From: Aurantimonas sp. Leaf443
Lineage (GTDB): Bacteria > Pseudomonadota > Alphaproteobacteria > Rhizobiales > Rhizobiaceae
NCBI RefSeq assembly: GCF_001425575.1
Contig: NZ_LMRD01000001.1
Span: 521,745-585,744, forward strand
Direction: 5' to 3'
DNA length: 64,000 nt
The position numbers were made by a program, and so were the translations under genes. Below are positions 9,609 to 19,119 of this stretch, piece after piece (the first letter of the stretch is position 1; each line of letters starts with the position of its first letter). The notes beneath the pieces are model-generated. The model had not been told where the DNA came from. It did not search any database and saw only the letters and a list, made by a program, of their open reading frames with translations.

Positions 9609-10253
9609 TCAGGACCGTGCGGCGCGAAGCGCCGTCGCGACGGGTGCACGGGCGCCGACCGCCGCGTCGAGATCCCGGAACCGCGCGAGGAAGGCGCGGC
9701 CGACCTCGGCGGTCGCCATCGGCGCGAAGGCCTGCGAATCGACGAGGCCGTCCGGGGCCTTGCCGAAGAGCGCCGTCGCCTCGGCGGACGAGAAACCCGC
9801 CAGGAGCACGGCCTCGTGATGGGCCGAGACGCGGTCGGCCGCCTTCAGGAGCTTCTCCACCGCCGGCGCCAGCGCGCCCGGCAGGCCGAATCGCATGTGG
9901 ATCGCGGCCTGGAGCCGCTTCTCGACACGCTTGTAGTCGCCGCCCATCACGCTCTTGAAGGGCGAGATCATGTCGCCGATCACGTATTCCGGCCCGTCGT
10001 GGAGCAGCGCGGCGAGGCGCCAGCGCGGATCGGGCTCGCTCGCCGCGACGATGCGCTCCACGATCAGCGAATGCTGCGCGACGGAGAAAGCGTGGTCGCC
10101 GCGCGTCTGGCCGTTCCAGCGCGCCACGCGCGCGAGCCCGTGGGCGATGTCCTCGATCTCGATGTCGAGCGGGGAAGGGTCGAGGAGGTCGAGCCGCCGG
10201 CCGGACAGCATGCGCTGCCAGACGCGCGGCGGCTTCTCGGGCGCGCGGCTCAT
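9609..10253 (-). CDS. HD-domain hydrolase (YfbR-like 5'-nucleotidase family)
   Basis: A 214-residue cytoplasmic protein with metal-binding HD residues: His61 in SVAQHSLIVERI, His85-Asp86 in LLHDGPEYVIGDM, and a later Asp in KAADRVSAHHE. This layout matches the YfbR-like deoxynucleotide 5'-nucleotidase group, so a nucleotide monophosphate substrate is likely. The start ATG at 10253 overlaps the stop of ygfZ by four bases, so the two are probably translated together. The specific substrate is not established. Confidence 0.82.
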   Translation of the reverse strand: MSRAPEKPPRVWQRMLSGRRLDLLDPSPLDIEIEDIAHGLARVARWNGQTRGDHAFSVAQHSLIVERIVAASEPDPRWRLAALLHDGPEYVIGDMISPFKSVMGGDYKRVEKRLQAAIHMRFGLPGALAPAVEKLLKAADRVSAHHEAVLLAGFSSAEATALFGKAPDGLVDSQAFAPMATAEVGRAFLARFRDLDAAVGARAPVATALRAARS

Positions 10254-11092
10254 GCGAGCGCGTCCGAGCCTTCGGCCTCGGTCGGCAGCGCGTAGCCCGC
10301 CCAGGGCGGAATCGTCGCCGTCAGCGGCACGCCGTCCGCCGCGATGGTCTCGCCGGCGGACAGCGCCTCGGCGAGACGGTCGATGCGCACCAGCGCGAAC
10401 CCGTCCGCGCCCGTCGCGGCGAGGAGGGTGCCGAGCGTGCGCGCCCCCGCGCTCACCACGGCGCCGGGCGTCAGGTGCCGCTCGGCCGAGACGAGCACGA
10501 GGCGCCGGCGCGCCGTGCCGCGATGCTGCATGCGCGAGACCACTTCCTGCCCGACGAAGCAGCCCTTGCGGAAGGAGACGCCGCCATTCTGGTCGAGCAG
10601 CACGTCGTGCGGGAACATCTCGGCGGGCGGGAAGTCGCTGACCGCCTCGGCGATGCCGGCCCGCACCCGGCGCGCTTCGAAGGCCTCGGCACCGGCCTCC
10701 TCGCCCCCGGCGGGCGCGTCGCCATATTGCCGCCCGACGCGTTCGCCGACGAATCGCCGGTCGGCGAGCCATGGCCCGTCCTCGTCCCAGACCGCGAAGA
10801 CGGCCTCCTCGTCGGGGGCGATCGTCACCTTGGCGCGCAGCTTGTAGAGCGTCAGACGCTTCTGGAGGTCGGCGCGGGCCTCGCGGGCCACGTCCACCCG
10901 AAACCCGTCCTCGCAGCGGCTGAGAAGGAAGTCGAAGAGGATCTTGCCCTGCGGGCTGAGAAGCGCCGCCGGGCGCGCCTCGCCTTGCTGCAACCGGTCG
11001 AGATCGGCCGTGACGAGTGTCTGCAGGAAGGTCTCGGCATCCGCGCCCGTCACTCGCAGGAGGGCGCGCGCCGGCAGGCGGGCATAGGGCAT
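10250..11092 (-). CDS. ygfZ: Folate-binding protein YgfZ (Fe-S cluster/tRNA-modification factor)
   Basis: A 280-residue protein of the GcvT/YgfZ family, which uses tetrahydrofolate to support certain iron-sulfur enzymes such as MiaB. The diagnostic motif KGCFVGQEVVSRMQHRG lies at about residues 176-192, with Cys178 as the conserved cysteine. The N-terminal GcvT-like fold is visible from LLRVTGADAETFLQ. Downstream on the same strand and overlapping by four bases is the HD hydrolase gene. Length is normal for the alphaproteobacterial member. Confidence 0.92.
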   Translation of the reverse strand: MPYARLPARALLRVTGADAETFLQTLVTADLDRLQQGEARPAALLSPQGKILFDFLLSRCEDGFRVDVAREARADLQKRLTLYKLRAKVTIAPDEEAVFAVWDEDGPWLADRRFVGERVGRQYGDAPAGGEEAGAEAFEARRVRAGIAEAVSDFPPAEMFPHDVLLDQNGGVSFRKGCFVGQEVVSRMQHRGTARRRLVLVSAERHLTPGAVVSAGARTLGTLLAATGADGFALVRIDRLAEALSAGETIAADGVPLTATIPPWAGYALPTEAEGSDALA

Positions 11093-11140
11093 GGTCGCAC
11101 TCGCTTGTCGTGGAACTCGGTCCCGGAACCGGACGGCCCG

Positions 11141-11983
11141 TCAGTCGCCGGCGACGAAGAATTCCAGCTTGCCGTCCGGCGAGAGGCCGACGCGGTAGAA
11201 ATTGTAGGCGCCGAATTCCTTCATCGCCTCGTAGTCGCCGGCCGTCACGATCTTGAAGAGCTCGACCTTCTGGCGGTTTGTCAGCGTCTCCAGGGAAACT
11301 TGCGTGAAATAGGGCCAGACGAAGATCTCGTCCGGCGTGCCCTTCTCGGCCACCGTATGGCCGGCCTCCAGAACTTCGAGGAGGATCGCGAGCGTCTCGA
11401 CGCCCTCGCCGTCGCCCGAGATCGACTTCAGGAAGGCGATCGGGTCCTCCGGCGTCTCGCCGAAGCTGAGCACCGTGCCCTCCTCGCCGGTGCGCAGATA
11501 GGGCTTCAGCGCCTCGATCTCGCCGGTGCGCGCGATCTCCATCAGCTTGTCGCGCAGGGCGACGACGGGGCCGGGCAGGCCGTCCGAGCCGTAGAAGATC
11601 TCGGCCGGCGCGCTAGCCTGAGCGGCGGCTTCGTCCTCGGCCTGTTCGGGCTCGGGCGCCGCGCCCGTCAGGTCGCGGATGGAGGCGGGCGGCGTCCGTT
11701 GCGGCTGGTCGGGCCCCTGAGCCGGCGCAGCCTCGGCCGGCACCGGCGGCAGGGTGCCGGCGGGCGCCGCGGGATCGGCGGCGGGGGTCTCCTCGGCCTC
11801 ACTCGTCGGTGCGGCGCCGGAGCCGGTGAGCGGGGGCAGCGGCACCTGCAGGATGCCCTCGCGGGGCACGGTCTCGTTGTCCTTGCCGCCGAACTGCGAG
11901 AAGGCATGCGCGCCGCCGGCCCATGACGACAGGATCAGCGCGGACAGGAGTGTGACGCGGGCAGTCGAGCGAAGCGTCGGCAC
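11141..11983 (-). CDS. Exported protein of unknown function, proline/alanine-rich linker
   Basis: A 280-residue protein not recognised as a named family. A signal peptide is clear at residues 1-27 (MPTLRSTARVTLLSALILSSWAGGAHA). A low-complexity Pro/Ala/Glu-rich stretch spans about residues 45-125. A structured, acidic C-terminal domain (about 130-280) includes FGETPEDPIAFLKSISGDG and FVWPYFTQVSLETLTNRQK. The C-terminal part resembles conserved hypothetical proteins of Hyphomicrobiales. It probably acts in the periplasm. It lies among short minus-strand genes of unknown role. Confidence 0.75.
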   Translation of the reverse strand: MPTLRSTARVTLLSALILSSWAGGAHAFSQFGGKDNETVPREGILQVPLPPLTGSGAAPTSEAEETPAADPAAPAGTLPPVPAEAAPAQGPDQPQRTPPASIRDLTGAAPEPEQAEDEAAAQASAPAEIFYGSDGLPGPVVALRDKLMEIARTGEIEALKPYLRTGEEGTVLSFGETPEDPIAFLKSISGDGEGVETLAILLEVLEAGHTVAEKGTPDEIFVWPYFTQVSLETLTNRQKVELFKIVTAGDYEAMKEFGAYNFYRVGLSPDGKLEFFVAGD

Positions 11984-12075
11984 GGACGGATCCTCCGTTG
12001 CGAAGCGCGGACGCGGACCCGTTCCTCCGGCGCGCGGAGCGGTTGGGCCTGGGCGTTGCGAAAGGCGGCGAGCGC

Positions 12076-12336
12076 CTATTGAAGCGAGCGGTCCGAGCAG
12101 AACTCGCCGAACTCGATGCGCCTGCGAAGGCCTTCCACCATGGCGATGACGTCGGCCTCGCCCTGCAGGCGGATCAGTTCGGTCAGCGCCGTCGAGATCG
12201 CCGTCTCGGCGAGGATCTCCGCCTCGATGCCGTCCGAGATCCCGTCCGCCCAGGCTTCGCTATGGTATTCGAAGGCGACCTGCTTCTTCTCGGCCTGGAT
12301 CATCTCGTCCAGTTCGGCGCCCTGCAAATCGACCAT
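12076..12336 (-). CDS. Small conserved-type protein of unknown function
   Basis: An 86-residue soluble, acidic protein with no signal peptide or membrane segment: MVDLQGAELDEMIQAEKK, then a mostly helical body ending RRRIEFGEFCSDRSLQ. I do not recognise a family. Codon usage matches the neighbours, with G/C third positions, and the ATG at 12336 is preceded by AAGGATG-type purines, so it looks real. It sits between the signal-peptide protein at 11141 and the TIGR02301-type gene, all on the minus strand. Confidence 0.65.
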   Translation of the reverse strand: MVDLQGAELDEMIQAEKKQVAFEYHSEAWADGISDGIEAEILAETAISTALTELIRLQGEADVIAMVEGLRRRIEFGEFCSDRSLQ

Positions 12337-12441
12337 TCCGACATCCTTTCAAACTGCGCCTTGCGGCTTCACGCGCCGTTAAGGTCCTATCACGAACGAG
12401 GGCGCTTCGGGGCCGTCGTTTCGCGAACCGTTAACGGATGG

Positions 12442-12885
12442 TTAATTTCCGTATCGCCCGGCGATTTCCCGCGCCAGTGTAGCGCCTTCGCTCTGGTAGC
12501 GGTTCACCGCCAGGCGCGCGGAGGGTGTGCATTTGCGGTAGGTCGACTCGAAGGCGCGGTAGCCGCCGTTGAAACTCGCCACCAGTCGCCGCCGGTCCGT
12601 ATCGTTCGGCTTCTGCGCCTCGAGAAGCGCGCTCATCCTGTCGCGCCAGAGGTCGGCCTGCGGATCGCCGCAGAGCTTGCGCAGGAAATGCACCGAGCCC
12701 AGGATCGACGAGAGGCGCCCGAGCGGCCCGAGATAGGGCGGGGCGACGGTCGGCGTCTCGACGGCCGGCTCCACGCTCTCCTGCGCCGGGGCCTCCTTGG
12801 CCTTGTCCTGCGCGCTCGCACCCGGTCCTGCGCCGAGCGCGCCGGCCACGAGGCACAAGGCGAGGAGAAACCGTTTCGATGACAT
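12442..12885 (-). CDS. TIGR02301-family exported protein
   Basis: A 147-residue protein with a signal peptide (residues 1-25, MSSKRFLLALCLVAGALGAG then PGASA). The conserved domain has PPYLGPLGRLSSILGSVHFL and a pair of cysteines, in KLCGD and RKCTPS, that could form a disulfide. The pattern matches the TIGR02301 proteins confined to Hyphomicrobiales, whose function is unknown. It is probably periplasmic. As often in this order, a NUDIX hydrolase gene lies directly upstream on the same strand. Confidence 0.82.
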   Translation of the reverse strand: MSSKRFLLALCLVAGALGAGPGASAQDKAKEAPAQESVEPAVETPTVAPPYLGPLGRLSSILGSVHFLRKLCGDPQADLWRDRMSALLEAQKPNDTDRRRLVASFNGGYRAFESTYRKCTPSARLAVNRYQSEGATLAREIAGRYGN

Positions 12886-13025
12886 GAGCCGAAGGTCCGC
12901 CCTCGTTAATACATTTGCAAGGGTCTCTTGCGCCGCAGCGGCCGTTCTCGCTGCGTTGCGCTCTTATCGCAACATCCCCGCGTCAGACAGGCCGTCCGGC
13001 ACGAAGGCTCGCGCCCGACGGCCCG

Positions 13026-13460
13026 TCAGCCCATCGCCGCGAGGCAGGCGGCTGCCGCGCGGACGGTGTCGGAGAGCCCCTGCGTCGTGCGGCCCGCGCG
13101 GTCGAGGGCGGCAAGCTGCGCCAGGCCGGCAAAGCGGAGGGACGCCGCATCGTCGCCCGCGACGGGGTCGGCCTGCGCCGCGAGTCGGGCGGCGAAGACC
13201 GCGATGACGACATGCAGGCCCTGCGCCGCGTCGATCGCCTCGTGGAACCGCACGAAGCAGGGCGCCGCGACGTCGAGCCCCGTTTCCTCCAGCACCTCGC
13301 GCGCCACGCCACCCGCGAGGCTCTCGCCGAACTCCACCCGCCCGCCCGGCAGGCTGAGAAGGCCGGCGAAGGGCGCGCGGCCGCGTTCGACGAGGAGAAC
13401 CGTGTCGTCCCGGAACAGGGCGATGGAGACGCCGAGAAGCGGCCTGCGGTCGGTCGTCAC
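13026..13460 (-). CDS. NUDIX hydrolase
   Basis: A 144-residue cytoplasmic protein with an intact Nudix box at about residues 39-61, GGRVEFGESLAGGVAREVLE followed by ETG. It should hydrolyse a nucleoside diphosphate linked to another group, such as ADP-ribose or an oxidised nucleotide. The substrate cannot be decided from sequence. The gene is the first of a minus-strand series that includes the TIGR02301-type gene, and it is divergent from the SRAP gene at 13543. Confidence 0.88.
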   Translation of the reverse strand: MTTDRRPLLGVSIALFRDDTVLLVERGRAPFAGLLSLPGGRVEFGESLAGGVAREVLEETGLDVAAPCFVRFHEAIDAAQGLHVVIAVFAARLAAQADPVAGDDAASLRFAGLAQLAALDRAGRTTQGLSDTVRAAAACLAAMG

Positions 13461-13542
13461 GCGGCGTTCCTCCTGTCACCTTTGTCCCGCGCGCCGGGGC
13501 CGCGCTTGACAGGACGGCGCGCCATGGCCTGAAGCAGGGGGC

Positions 13543-14319
13543 ATGTGCGGACGCTTCACCCTTGCCGCCTCTCCGGAGGACATCGCCCGGCTCTTTGATC
13601 TCGCCAGTATCGAGAGCTTTCCGCCGCGCTACAATATCGCGCCGACGCAGCCGATCCTTCTTGTCCTCGGCGGCCGCGAGGCGCGGCCGGAGACGGCGGT
13701 GGACGGCCGCCACGCGATGCTCGCCCGCTGGGGCCTCATTCCGTCCTGGCTGCGCGACACGCGCGGTTTCCCGCTTCTGTTCAACGCCCGTTCCGAGACG
13801 GTCGCCACGAAGAACGCCTTCCGCGCCGCCCTGCGGCACCGGCGCTGCCTCGTGCCCGCCAGCGGCTTCTACGAATGGTGCAAGGAGGGGAGGAAGAGCC
13901 GTCCCTATTTGGTGAAGCCCGTCTCCGGCCGTCCCTTCGCCTTCGCCGGGCTGATGGAGACGGCCCACGGCGCCGATGGCGGCGAGGTGGACACGGCGAC
14001 CATCCTGACGACGGCGGCCAGCGCGGATCTGGCCGCGATCCACGAGCGCATGCCCCTCGTCGTCGAGGAGGGCGACTACGAGCGCTGGCTGGACTGCCGG
14101 ACCTTCGAGCCGCGGGAGGTCGGCGACCTCCTGTCGCCCCGGCGCGCCGGCTTCTTCGAGGCGGTGGAGATCGACGATCGCGTCAACAAGGCCGCCTATA
14201 CCGCACCCGACCTGCAGGCGCCGTCGCGACCGGCCGGCGAAGCGTCGTCCCCCGGCGCGCGCCGCCCCGGGACCGTCGCCCGTGCACCATCGGCGCAGGG
14301 CAGCCTGTTCGACGACTGA
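13543..14319 (+). CDS. SOS response-associated peptidase (SRAP/YedK-HMCES family)
   Basis: A 258-residue protein that forms a covalent thiazolidine crosslink with abasic sites in single-stranded DNA through Cys2 after removal of the initiator Met. The start MCGRFTL is diagnostic, so the ATG at 13543 is certain. Other conserved pieces are PRYNIAPTQ, LFNARSET, PASGFYEW and IHERMP, with the active-site His. A proline/alanine-rich tail from about residue 220 ends in GSLFDD. No LexA box could be identified by eye upstream. Confidence 0.93.
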   Translation: MCGRFTLAASPEDIARLFDLASIESFPPRYNIAPTQPILLVLGGREARPETAVDGRHAMLARWGLIPSWLRDTRGFPLLFNARSETVATKNAFRAALRHRRCLVPASGFYEWCKEGRKSRPYLVKPVSGRPFAFAGLMETAHGADGGEVDTATILTTAASADLAAIHERMPLVVEEGDYERWLDCRTFEPREVGDLLSPRRAGFFEAVEIDDRVNKAAYTAPDLQAPSRPAGEASSPGARRPGTVARAPSAQGSLFDD

Positions 14320-14539
14320 GGCTCGGACGTCTCGCGGCGAGACGGTCCGCCGGTCCGCGACGGTCGAGCCTCGCGGCATGATGGAGGCGAAAAGGGTCAG
14401 CCCCGGTCGCCCGTTCGTCTCGGCAGTCCCCGCCTGGGAAGGCCTCGGATCGGCCTCCCGGTTCCGGCACGGTCTCGCGCGCCACGTCTCCCGCCGGACC
14501 GGCGGAAGGCTGCGGGCGCGTCCCTGTCGTCCTCGCGGA

Positions 14540-14716
14540 CTACTCCGCTGCGACGAGCGTCTGCTCGGTGTGGATCATCTTGTCCTTGCGTGCGCTGCGG
14601 CAAGCATTGCTCGCAGCTGCGATCGCCGAAATACCGATGTCGCGGTAGTTCTTGACCAGCATCACTTCCTTTTCGCGCTCGCGCTTCGAGCGGAACGCCG
14701 GCGTTTCACTGTGCAT
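14540..14716 (-). CDS. 58-residue basic protein of unknown function
   Basis: A short open frame with codon use like its neighbours: MHSETPAFRSKREREKEVML, then KNYRDIGISAIAAASNACRS, ending TEQTLVAAE. It is basic, with no signal peptide or membrane helix. The ATG at 14716 follows GGATGACATACG, a fair ribosome-binding site. The core NYRDIGISAIAAA recalls short conserved proteins seen in rhizobia, but I cannot name a family. The upstream DNA is AT-richer than average, as expected for a promoter. Confidence 0.6.
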   Translation of the reverse strand: MHSETPAFRSKREREKEVMLVKNYRDIGISAIAAASNACRSARKDKMIHTEQTLVAAE

Positions 14717-15030
14717 CGTATGTCATCCATAAGACTGTTGGCGGCCTATCTGGGCGCCTGATTACGTCAGATTAGCGGCAACACCTAACCGCTTGTTAAA
14801 CACGAAATCTTTCACTTTCGATCACTTCGTGTGCGTTGCATGCGAGTCACACTGCAACCCGGCCCGGGCCGCGAAGGCATCTCCGCCGAAAAAGAGGGCG
14901 CCTGCGGCGAAAAGGTGGCGCGCGGCGCCGGGGCTCGCGCCATGGTGAAGGAAGGGTTTCGTTTGTCTTCGTCCCGCCGCGACGCTAGGTGCATCCGCAG
15001 GTCGGCGACGCTTCGGGAGAGCTTTGGATC
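14717..15030. other. Intergenic region between the 58-aa gene and cysS
   Basis: No gene seen. The part nearest the 58-residue gene (about 14750-14860) is AT-rich for this genome and contains CACGAA (14801-14806) facing TTCGTG (14826-14831) across 19 bases. It probably holds divergent promoters for the small gene and cysS, but no clear -35/-10 pair could be chosen. Confidence 0.4.
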
Positions 15031-16458
15031 ATGGACGACGGGTTTCGCGGGCTGACGCTCATGAACACGCTCAGCCGGGCGAAGGAGCCGTTCCGGCCGC
15101 GCGACTGGCGCGACGGCGCGGTCGCCGAGGACGACAAGCGCGTGCGCATGTATGTCTGCGGGCCGACCGTCTACGACTTCGCCCATATCGGCAACGCGCG
15201 GCCCGTCATCGTCTTCGACGTCCTGTTCCGGCTCCTGCGCCATCTCTACGGCTCGGAGCGCGTGACCTACGTGCGCAACGTCACCGACGTCGACGACAAG
15301 ATCAACGCCCGCGCCGCCCGCGACCATCCCGGCCTGCCGCTGAACGAGGCCATCGCCAAGGTCACGGCCGAGACCGCGCGCCAGTTCTTCCAGGACGCGG
15401 CCGAACTCGGCTGCCTGCCGCCCACCCACGAGCCGCGCGCCACCGACTACGTGACCGGCCGGCCGGGGCAGGACATGGTCTCGATGATCGAGACGCTGAT
15501 CGCGCGCGGCAACGCCTATGTCGCGGGCGGCGAGGTGCTGTTCTCCGTCTCCTCGATGCCCGATTACGGCCAGCTCTCCAGGCGCCGGCTGGAGGAGCAG
15601 CAGGCCGGCGCGCGCGTGGCGGTGGAGGCGCACAAGCGCGACCCCGCCGACTTCGTGCTGTGGAAGCTGTCGGCCGAGAACGAGCCGGGCTGGGACAGCC
15701 CCTGGGGCCGCGGGCGCCCCGGCTGGCACATCGAGTGCTCGGCCATGAGCGGCGCGCTCCTGGGGCCGACCTTCGACATCCATGGCGGCGGGCTCGACCT
15801 CATCTTCCCCCATCACGAGAACGAGATCGCCCAGTCGCGCTGCGCCCACGGCACGCAGGTCATGGCCGAGGTCTGGCTGCACAACGGCTTCGTGCAGGTC
15901 GAGGGGCGCAAGATGTCGAAGTCGGAGGGCAACTTCGTCACCATCCACGATCTCCTGCAGACCGAGACCTTCCACGGCCGCCGCTGGCCGGGCGAGGTGC
16001 TGCGCCTCGCGATGCTGATGACGCATTATCGCGAGCCGATCGATTTCACTTCCAAGCGCCTCGAGGAGGCGGCGGACATGCTGGCGAGTCTGCGTCGCGC
16101 CGTGGTGGGCGCGACCCCCACCCGGCCGAGCCAGGCCTTCGTGGACGCCTGGTGCGACGATCTCAACGGCTCGGCCGCCTTCGCCGAGATGCATGCGCTG
16201 CGCCGCTCCGATCCCGGTTCGCTCTTCGCCTGCGCCAGACTGATCGGCCTCGATCTCGAGCCTGCGCGCGACCGCGACGAGGGCATCGACGTCGCCGAGG
16301 TGGAGGCGGCCATCGCGCGCCGCCTCGCGCTCCTGCGCGAGAAGGACTTTTCCGCCGCGGACGGCCTGCGGGCCGAACTCCTCGCCAAGGGCGTGCGGCT
16401 CAAGGACGGGCGCGACCCGGCGACCGGCGAGCGCGTGACGACCTGGGAGCGCGCGTGA
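15031..16458 (+). CDS. cysS: Cysteinyl-tRNA synthetase
   Basis: Charges tRNA-Cys with cysteine. This class I synthetase shows the HIGH motif as HIGNARP next to the zinc-binding Cys of [11 protein letters not shown]. Further zinc-site residues lie in HIECSAM and HHENE, and KMSKSEGN is the second signature. The ATG at 15031 has GGGAGAG eight bases upstream and gives 475 residues. ATG 15061 ([11 protein letters not shown]) is a possible shorter start, and the in-frame ATG at 14989 seems too early. Length is normal. Confidence 0.95.
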   Translation: MDDGFRGLTLMNTLSRAKEPFRPRDWRDGAVAEDDKRVRMYVCGPTVYDFAHIGNARPVIVFDVLFRLLRHLYGSERVTYVRNVTDVDDKINARAARDHPGLPLNEAIAKVTAETARQFFQDAAELGCLPPTHEPRATDYVTGRPGQDMVSMIETLIARGNAYVAGGEVLFSVSSMPDYGQLSRRRLEEQQAGARVAVEAHKRDPADFVLWKLSAENEPGWDSPWGRGRPGWHIECSAMSGALLGPTFDIHGGGLDLIFPHHENEIAQSRCAHGTQVMAEVWLHNGFVQVEGRKMSKSEGNFVTIHDLLQTETFHGRRWPGEVLRLAMLMTHYREPIDFTSKRLEEAADMLASLRRAVVGATPTRPSQAFVDAWCDDLNGSAAFAEMHALRRSDPGSLFACARLIGLDLEPARDRDEGIDVAEVEAAIARRLALLREKDFSAADGLRAELLAKGVRLKDGRDPATGERVTTWERA

Positions 16459-16501
16459 TGGGCCGGCCGGCCGCCGGACGCGCGTCGGCGGGCGGCCGGT
16501 C

Positions 16502-17485
16502 GTGAGCGAGAGCGCCTATCGCCGCCCCTATCCGGCCCTGGCGCCCTACGCCACCGGGCGCCTCGCGGTGGGGGAGGGTCACGAGCTCTTCTACGAGCTC
16601 TGCGGCAATCCGCAGGGGCGTCCCGCGGTCTTCCTGCATGGCGGGCCGGGAAGCGGGGCGGGCATCCACCATCGCCGGCTCTTCGATCCCGCGATCTGGA
16701 ACGTCTGCCTGTTCGACCAGCGCGGCTGCGGGCGCTCCACGCCGCTCGGCAGTCTGGAGGCCAACACGACCTGGCACCTCGTCGCCGACCTGGAACGCCT
16801 GCGACTTCATCTCGGCTTCCCGTCCTGGCTGCTCTTCGGCGGCTCCTGGGGCGCCACGCTCGCGCTGGCCTACGGGCAGGCGCATCCCTCGCGCGTCGAC
16901 GGCATGGTCCTGCGCGGCATCTTCAGCGGCCGGCGCCAAGAGCTCGACTGGTTCTACCGCGACGGCGCCAACCGCCTCTTCCCCGACCGCTGGGAGCGCT
17001 TCGTCTCCGTGCTGGAGTCGCACGAGCGCGGCGACGTCGTGGCCGCCTTCCACCGCCGCCTGACCGATCCGGACCGGGCGGTGCGCGCGCGCGCGGCGCG
17101 CGCCTGGACCGACTGGGAGGCGGCGACCGTGACGCTGCGCACGCCCGCCCAGGCCCGCGAGGAGAACGCCTATGCGGACGCGCAGGCGAGCGACGCGATC
17201 ATCGCCTTCGCCCGGATCGAGAACCACTATTTCTCGCATTCGCTCTGGCTGGAGGAGGGGCAGCTCGTCGACGCCGTGCCGCGCCTCTCGGACATCCCCG
17301 CCATCATCGTGCAGGGCCGCTACGACGTGGTCACGCCCGCCGCCACCGCCTATGCCATCGCCGCGCGCTGGCCGCGCGCGGACCTGAGGATCGTGGAGGC
17401 GGCCGGCCATGCCTTCGCCGAACCCGGCATCCTGCACGAGCTTCTGGAGGCGACCGACCGCTTCGGCGCGGGCTGGCGCGACTGA
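16502..17485 (+). CDS. pip: Proline iminopeptidase (first copy)
   Basis: An alpha/beta hydrolase (peptidase family S33) that releases N-terminal proline from peptides. The 327-residue protein has the oxyanion segment FLHGGPGSG, the nucleophile Ser115 in GGSWGAT, the family stretch [10 protein letters not shown], the acid Asp in QGRYDVVTP and the catalytic His in AAGHAFAEPG. No signal peptide is present, so it is cytoplasmic. The start is GTG 16502. A second paralogue lies in inverted orientation at 18028, with a GFA-family gene between them. Confidence 0.92.
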   Translation: MSESAYRRPYPALAPYATGRLAVGEGHELFYELCGNPQGRPAVFLHGGPGSGAGIHHRRLFDPAIWNVCLFDQRGCGRSTPLGSLEANTTWHLVADLERLRLHLGFPSWLLFGGSWGATLALAYGQAHPSRVDGMVLRGIFSGRRQELDWFYRDGANRLFPDRWERFVSVLESHERGDVVAAFHRRLTDPDRAVRARAARAWTDWEAATVTLRTPAQAREENAYADAQASDAIIAFARIENHYFSHSLWLEEGQLVDAVPRLSDIPAIIVQGRYDVVTPAATAYAIAARWPRADLRIVEAAGHAFAEPGILHELLEATDRFGAGWRD

Positions 17486-17540
17486 CGCGCCGCGCCATCT
17501 TCGTGGCGATCCCGTTCCAGCCGTTCGAAGGAGGACGACG

Positions 17541-17999
17541 ATGGCAGACCTCACCGGCGGATGCCAATGCGGCGCGGTGCGCTTTCGCGTCGAGGGCGAG
17601 ACGGGCGCTCCGTCCATCTGCCATTGCCGCATGTGCCAGAAGGCCTTCGGCGCCTTCTACGCCCCGCTCGTCGGCGTGACGTCCGGCCTCGTCTGGACGA
17701 AGCGCGAGCCGAGCCGCTTCCGATCCTCCAACCACGTCCTGCGCGGGTTCTGCGAGATGTGCGGCACGCCGCTCACCTACGAGGCGCCGGACGGGATCGC
17801 GCTGGCCATCGGCGCCTTCGACGACCCGTCGCGCCTGGCGCCCGCCATCCAGTACGGCATCGAGGGCAAGCTGCCTTTCGTCGATGCGCTGGCGGCCCTG
17901 CCGACGCGTTCCACCGCTGCCGACGTGCCCGAGGTTCGCTATCTCGCCGACATCGTCTCCTGCCAGCACGGCGATGCGCCGGGGCCGGACGAGGCCTGA
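17541..17999 (+). CDS. GFA-family zinc protein (S-hydroxymethylglutathione-synthase-like)
   Basis: A 152-residue protein of the glutathione-dependent formaldehyde-activating (GFA) fold. Zinc-binding cysteines appear in the family arrangement: GGCQCGAVRF, ICHCRMCQKAFG and CEMCGTPL. Family members are mostly uncharacterised and only some act on formaldehyde-glutathione adducts, so the reaction is not assigned. ATG 17541 follows GGAGGACGACG, a strong ribosome-binding site. It sits 55 bp after pip and converges on the second pip copy. Confidence 0.85.
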   Translation: MADLTGGCQCGAVRFRVEGETGAPSICHCRMCQKAFGAFYAPLVGVTSGLVWTKREPSRFRSSNHVLRGFCEMCGTPLTYEAPDGIALAIGAFDDPSRLAPAIQYGIEGKLPFVDALAALPTRSTAADVPEVRYLADIVSCQHGDAPGPDEA

Positions 18000-18027
18000 G
18001 CCGCCCTGCGCCCCGGCACCGCGGGTC

Positions 18028-19101
<1,074 letters not shown>

Positions 19102-19119
19102 TCAGCCGAGCCGATCCCG

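Noticed and set aside
14329-14345. Perfect 7-bp inverted repeat CGTCTCG/CGAGACG after the SRAP gene
   Set aside because: Short stem, 3-base loop and no T-run; not enough for a terminator in such G+C-rich DNA.
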